In this document: positions 62,526 through 64,000 of the stretch, in pieces
How the letters are laid out: every line of letters begins with the position of its first letter
Numbering within the stretch: position 1 is the first letter of the stretch
Assembly: GCA_023662865.1 (NCBI GenBank)
Contig: JAMPIK010000006.1
Coordinates: 1 to 64,000 of the forward strand
DNA from: Prevotella sp.
GTDB lineage: Bacteria > Bacteroidota > Bacteroidia > Bacteroidales > Muribaculaceae
DNA: 64,000 nucleotides
Reading direction: 5' to 3'
Translations under genes and position numbers: made by a program
The notes under the pieces: generated by a model
The model's database searches: none
What the model saw: only the letters and a program-made list of their open reading frames with translations
What the model was told of the DNA's origin: nothing

Positions 62526-63848
62526 ATGAGTTACTTATTCACTTCCGAGTCCGTTTCTGAAGGACACCCCGATAAAGTTGCCGACCAGATATCAGATGCG
62601 CTGCTCGACAATTTCCTCGCTCACGACCCCAAAAGCAAAGTTGCCATTGAAACCCTGTGCACTACCGGGCAGGTGGTTGTGGCCGGCGAGGTAAAGAGCG
62701 AGGCATATGTTGACATTCCGGCTGTGGTTCGTCAGGTAATCAACAAGATAGGCTACAACCGCGGCGCATACCGTTTTGACGGTGACAGCTGCGGCATTTT
62801 CAGCGCAGTACACGAACAAAGCCCGGATATAAATCAAGGCGTTGTGCGTGAGAGCGATGAAGAGCAGGGAGCCGGAGACCAAGGCATGATGTTCGGCTAC
62901 GCTACCGATGAAACAGACAATTACATGCCACTGACCCTTGAACTGGCTCACCGTTTCATGGTGGAATTGGCCAACATACGCCGCGAAGGCAAGCAGATGA
63001 CGTATGAACGCAAAGGAAAGACTGTGTCATATCTGCGCCCGGACTCCAAAAGCCAGGTGACGGTGGAGTATGATGACGATGGCACTCCACTGCGCATTGA
63101 CACTATCGTAATCTCTACACAGCACGATGAGTTCATACGCCCGGCAGATGACACCTCCGAGGCGGCTAAACAGGCTGAGTCAGAAATGCTTGAAATAATA
63201 CGCCGCGATGTTGAAGAGGTTCTCATACCCCGTGTCAAAGCATCGTTGCCGGAACGTCTGCAAAAGCTTTTCGACACAAACTACAAGCTTCATGTCAACC
63301 CGACAGGCAAATTTGTGATTGGCGGTCCTCACGGTGACACCGGCCTTACCGGACGCAAGATTATTGTGGACACTTACGGTGGTCGCGGTGCACACGGCGG
63401 CGGTGCATTCTCCGGCAAAGACCCTTCCAAGGTAGACCGTTCGGCAGCCTATGCCGCTCGCCACATTGCAAAAAACCTTGTAGCTGCCGGCGTGACGAAA
63501 GAGGCTCTCGTTCAGGTTTCGTACGCTATTGGAGTAGCCAAACCGGTGAATATTTTTGTCAATACTTATGGACGTTCATTGGTGCCGTATACTGATGCAC
63601 AAATAGCCGCAAAGGTTGCCGAAATTTTCGATATGCGTCCTTACGCAATTGAGAAACGTCTCGGTCTGCGCGCTCCCATTTACAGCGAGACAGCAAGTTA
63701 CGGCCACATGGGACGCACTCCCCTCACTGTGACAAAGAGCTTTGAGTCTTCCTACGAGAAAGGACACCCCATTACCCAAACAGTCGAGCTCTTCGCTTGG
63801 GAGAAACTCGACATGGTTCCGGCCGTAAAAAAAGCTTTCGGACTGTAA
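62526..63848 (+). CDS. metK: S-adenosylmethionine synthetase
   Basis: A 440-aa enzyme making SAM from methionine and ATP. Signatures: [32 protein letters not shown], and the P-loop-like [16 protein letters not shown]. Length is that of the longer Bacteroidota form (about 430 aa). I start at 62526 (MSYLFTSE); an extended reading would translate the terminator hairpin. It is regulated by the SAM-II leader. Confidence 0.97.
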   Translation: MSYLFTSESVSEGHPDKVADQISDALLDNFLAHDPKSKVAIETLCTTGQVVVAGEVKSEAYVDIPAVVRQVINKIGYNRGAYRFDGDSCGIFSAVHEQSPDINQGVVRESDEEQGAGDQGMMFGYATDETDNYMPLTLELAHRFMVELANIRREGKQMTYERKGKTVSYLRPDSKSQVTVEYDDDGTPLRIDTIVISTQHDEFIRPADDTSEAAKQAESEMLEIIRRDVEEVLIPRVKASLPERLQKLFDTNYKLHVNPTGKFVIGGPHGDTGLTGRKIIVDTYGGRGAHGGGAFSGKDPSKVDRSAAYAARHIAKNLVAAGVTKEALVQVSYAIGVAKPVNIFVNTYGRSLVPYTDAQIAAKVAEIFDMRPYAIEKRLGLRAPIYSETASYGHMGRTPLTVTKSFESSYEKGHPITQTVELFAWEKLDMVPAVKKAFGL

Positions 63849-63914
63849 TATAACCTTCTTTAACAACTTTTATATTTCCATAGTGTTATAACATAAACAA
63901 ATCTTATTAACACT

Positions 63915-64000
63915 ATGGGAACTATTTCTGAATTAAAAGGAAGACTCCACCGGCTGTGGTGGATTCCATTGCTCACCGGCTTGTTGAGTATCGCATTGGG
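63915..64000 (+). CDS. HdeD-like membrane protein, 5' part only
   Basis: The first 28 codons of a gene cut by the window end. The product starts MGTISELKGRLHRLWWIPLL and continues TGLLSIALG, the Trp-rich first helix of HdeD/DUF308 proteins. The rest is unseen. Confidence 0.55.
   Translation, partial: MGTISELKGRLHRLWWIPLLTGLLSIAL

Overview
The window looks like a chromosomal segment from the order Bacteroidales (phylum Bacteroidota). The evidence is the repeated Bacteroidota promoter pattern (TTTG, about 19-20 nt, then TAnnTTTG) in front of several genes, the DUF5686, DUF4295, PadR/PspC and FadL-like families, PPi-dependent phosphofructokinase, and the gene orders ftsK-lolA-trxB and dxs-trkA-trkH. 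A Muribaculaceae-like genome is my guess and is not shown by the sequence. Nearly all of the DNA is genic. I see no prophage, CRISPR array, rRNA or complete insertion sequence.

Layout. 0.2-6.3 kb (minus): an M16 protease, then an operon of deaminase, CtpA-type protease, 5-formyl-THF cyclo-ligase and a LuxR-type regulator. 6.3-6.6 kb: copy 1 of a dispersed repeat. 6.7-16 kb (minus): ftsK-lolA-trxB and a small membrane protein-dxs-trkA-trkH operon. 16.2-25.8 kb (plus): an S9 lipoprotein peptidase followed by a complete histidine-to-glutamate pathway (hutU, fused ftcD, hutI, hutH) and a nitroreductase-like gene. 25.9-33.6 kb: eno, a beta-barrel protein, a BASS transporter, a DUF5686 protein, a CYTH protein and kbl. 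33.9-36.4 kb (plus): L28-L33-DUF4295 and a padR-pspC pair. 36.5-41.8 kb (minus): a FadL-like porin, a Trp/Gly-rich secreted protein, trmN6, and a DsbA-motif thioredoxin / VKOR / 54-aa micropeptide operon. 42-50 kb: pfp, a DMT transporter, aroE, serC-serA, a flippase-like protein with kdsB, and a tRNA with a CAT anticodon. 50.9-59.5 kb (minus): a citD-citE-citF-citX-citCG-acn-icd cluster behind one clear promoter. 59.6-62.2 kb (minus): MBOAT, repeat copy 2, then an SGNH protein. 62.3-64 kb (plus): metK behind a SAM-II riboswitch, then the start of an HdeD-like gene.

How the genes work together. The hut genes convert histidine to glutamate and one-carbon units on THF. The cit-acn-icd cluster links 2-oxoglutarate, isocitrate, citrate, and oxaloacetate plus acetate, and has no citrate transporter or citrate synthase here. 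serC and serA make serine, and kbl degrades threonine-derived 2-amino-3-ketobutyrate.

The least explained items are: (1) two 311 and 334 bp repeats with 30-bp terminal inverted repeats, each filling an intergenic gap, one of them ending 1 nt from a start codon; (2) the thioredoxin/VKOR/micropeptide operon; (3) the padR control region with a palindrome over the -33 box and four phased 24-bp repeats; (4) REP-like palindromes, one of them inside the trmN6 coding sequence. The SAM-II aptamer call in front of metK is strong; its regulatory mechanism is inferred.
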